Shown one piece after another: positions 63,344 to 64,000 of a DNA stretch of 64,000 bases; position 1 is the first letter of the stretch; every line of letters begins with the position of its first letter. This DNA comes from Sialis fuliginosa (lineage: Eukaryota; Arthropoda; Insecta; Megaloptera; Sialidae), in the NCBI GenBank assembly GCA_961205875.1, contig OY540814.1, forward strand, positions 29,394,151 through 29,458,150. The letters run 5' to 3'. Below the pieces are notes generated by a model. It did not search any database and was not told the origin of the DNA. It worked only from the letters and a program-made list of their open reading frames with translations. A program made the translations under genes and the position numbers.

Positions 63344-64000
63344 CACGTATTTGATTAAGGTATTTCTCGGGGGGAAACAAGGTACGCTATATGTTAGAAA
63401 AGGAAAAAAAGTGTAGTATAAAATCAAGATAACCGTGGTATAAATTAAAATAAAATTTGGCAACGTTGAGCATATATTTTCTACGACTTTTGTATTCCCA
63501 ATGACAGCTACATATTATTTAATGTTTTGATGTGATAACGTGTACTGTTATTTGCAGCTGAATTTGTTATATATTATAAGTTTATAATTAAGAAATAGTT
63601 TTTTATTATTTTTATTATTCCTTGAAATTAAAAGAACAATATATTCAGCACGTACAATTTTTAAATACCGCGGCAATTGTCAATACTTTGCGGCGTTGTC
63701 ATAGCTAGTACCGTGATATTTTTATCATATTTTACTTATAACTTAAAAACGGGATGGTGAAAATACTTGAGATTTTTTATATTAACTCCAATTATATTAA
63801 TTTAGTTTTTCTCAAAATTTCATAAATTTCTTGATCTTCCTTCGCATAAAATTATTTACTTTTTCATTGAAAATCCGCTTAAAATATCGCAATCCCTAAA
63901 CTCACAATTGATTTTATTTTGACGATATCTTCGCTCACAGATGGTCAATAATTTTAAGATTTTGAATGGAGCTTCTAATAACCTTTTTTTTAGTTTTTTT
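63344..64000. other. Intron 4 of second gene, right edge
   Basis: AT-rich with no exon or repeat recognised. The next exon of the second gene lies beyond the window. Confidence 0.4.

Overview
The window is AT-rich animal DNA with spliced genes (GT..AG introns of 63 bp to about 18 kb) and very many short inverted-repeat transposons. The first gene is recognisable as bark beetle/Anakonda (bark), the insect tricellular-junction protein. That gene and the repeat styles point to an insect; I cannot name the order or species from sequence alone.

Region 1, 1-24199: the 3' nine-tenths of bark on the + strand. Ten coding exons join in phase with no gap: 2687-2853, 4158-10306, 10370-10581, 11296-11651, 12853-12978, 16219-16477, 17525-17726, 20275-20537, 22347-22640 and 23555-24199. 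They give 2890 residues plus a stop. The signal peptide and N-terminus lie upstream of the window. Order of domains: SRCR, beta-helix, CUB-like, beta-helix, SRCR, beta-helix, CUB-like, beta-helix, SRCR, CUB-like, beta-helix, C-type lectin domain, one membrane segment, and a cytoplasmic tail of about 360 residues ending in ETAM. The introns carry many miniature transposons, two of them within about 45 bp of a bark splice donor.

Region 2, 24200-40636: intergenic, about 16.4 kb, with no convincing protein gene. It starts with a long foldback (two 250-bp arms, 39-bp loop) 244 bp after the bark stop codon. Then follow hAT-like, mariner-like and nested miniature elements, microsatellites, and three GC/CpG-richer islands near 33.4, 36.8 and 39.8-40.9 kb.

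Region 3, 40637-64000: the 5' part of a second + strand gene that I do not recognise. Four exons (40637-40705, 43143-43206, 61159-61364, 62444-62740) join in phase into 212 residues of acidic, Ser/Glu-rich, probably disordered N-terminal sequence. Intron 2 is about 18 kb and full of repeats. The gene continues past the right edge.

Mobile DNA: at least a dozen non-autonomous families can be defined within the window from their own terminal inverted repeats and target duplications. They include a mariner-type family with five copies (TA target), several hAT-type families (8-bp duplications), a piggyBac-type pair (TTAA), a probable Harbinger-type element nested in another repeat, and one element with a 9-bp duplication. 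I found no intact transposase gene, no rRNA or tRNA gene and no CRISPR array. Splice models are read by eye from motifs and phase; no transcript data were available.
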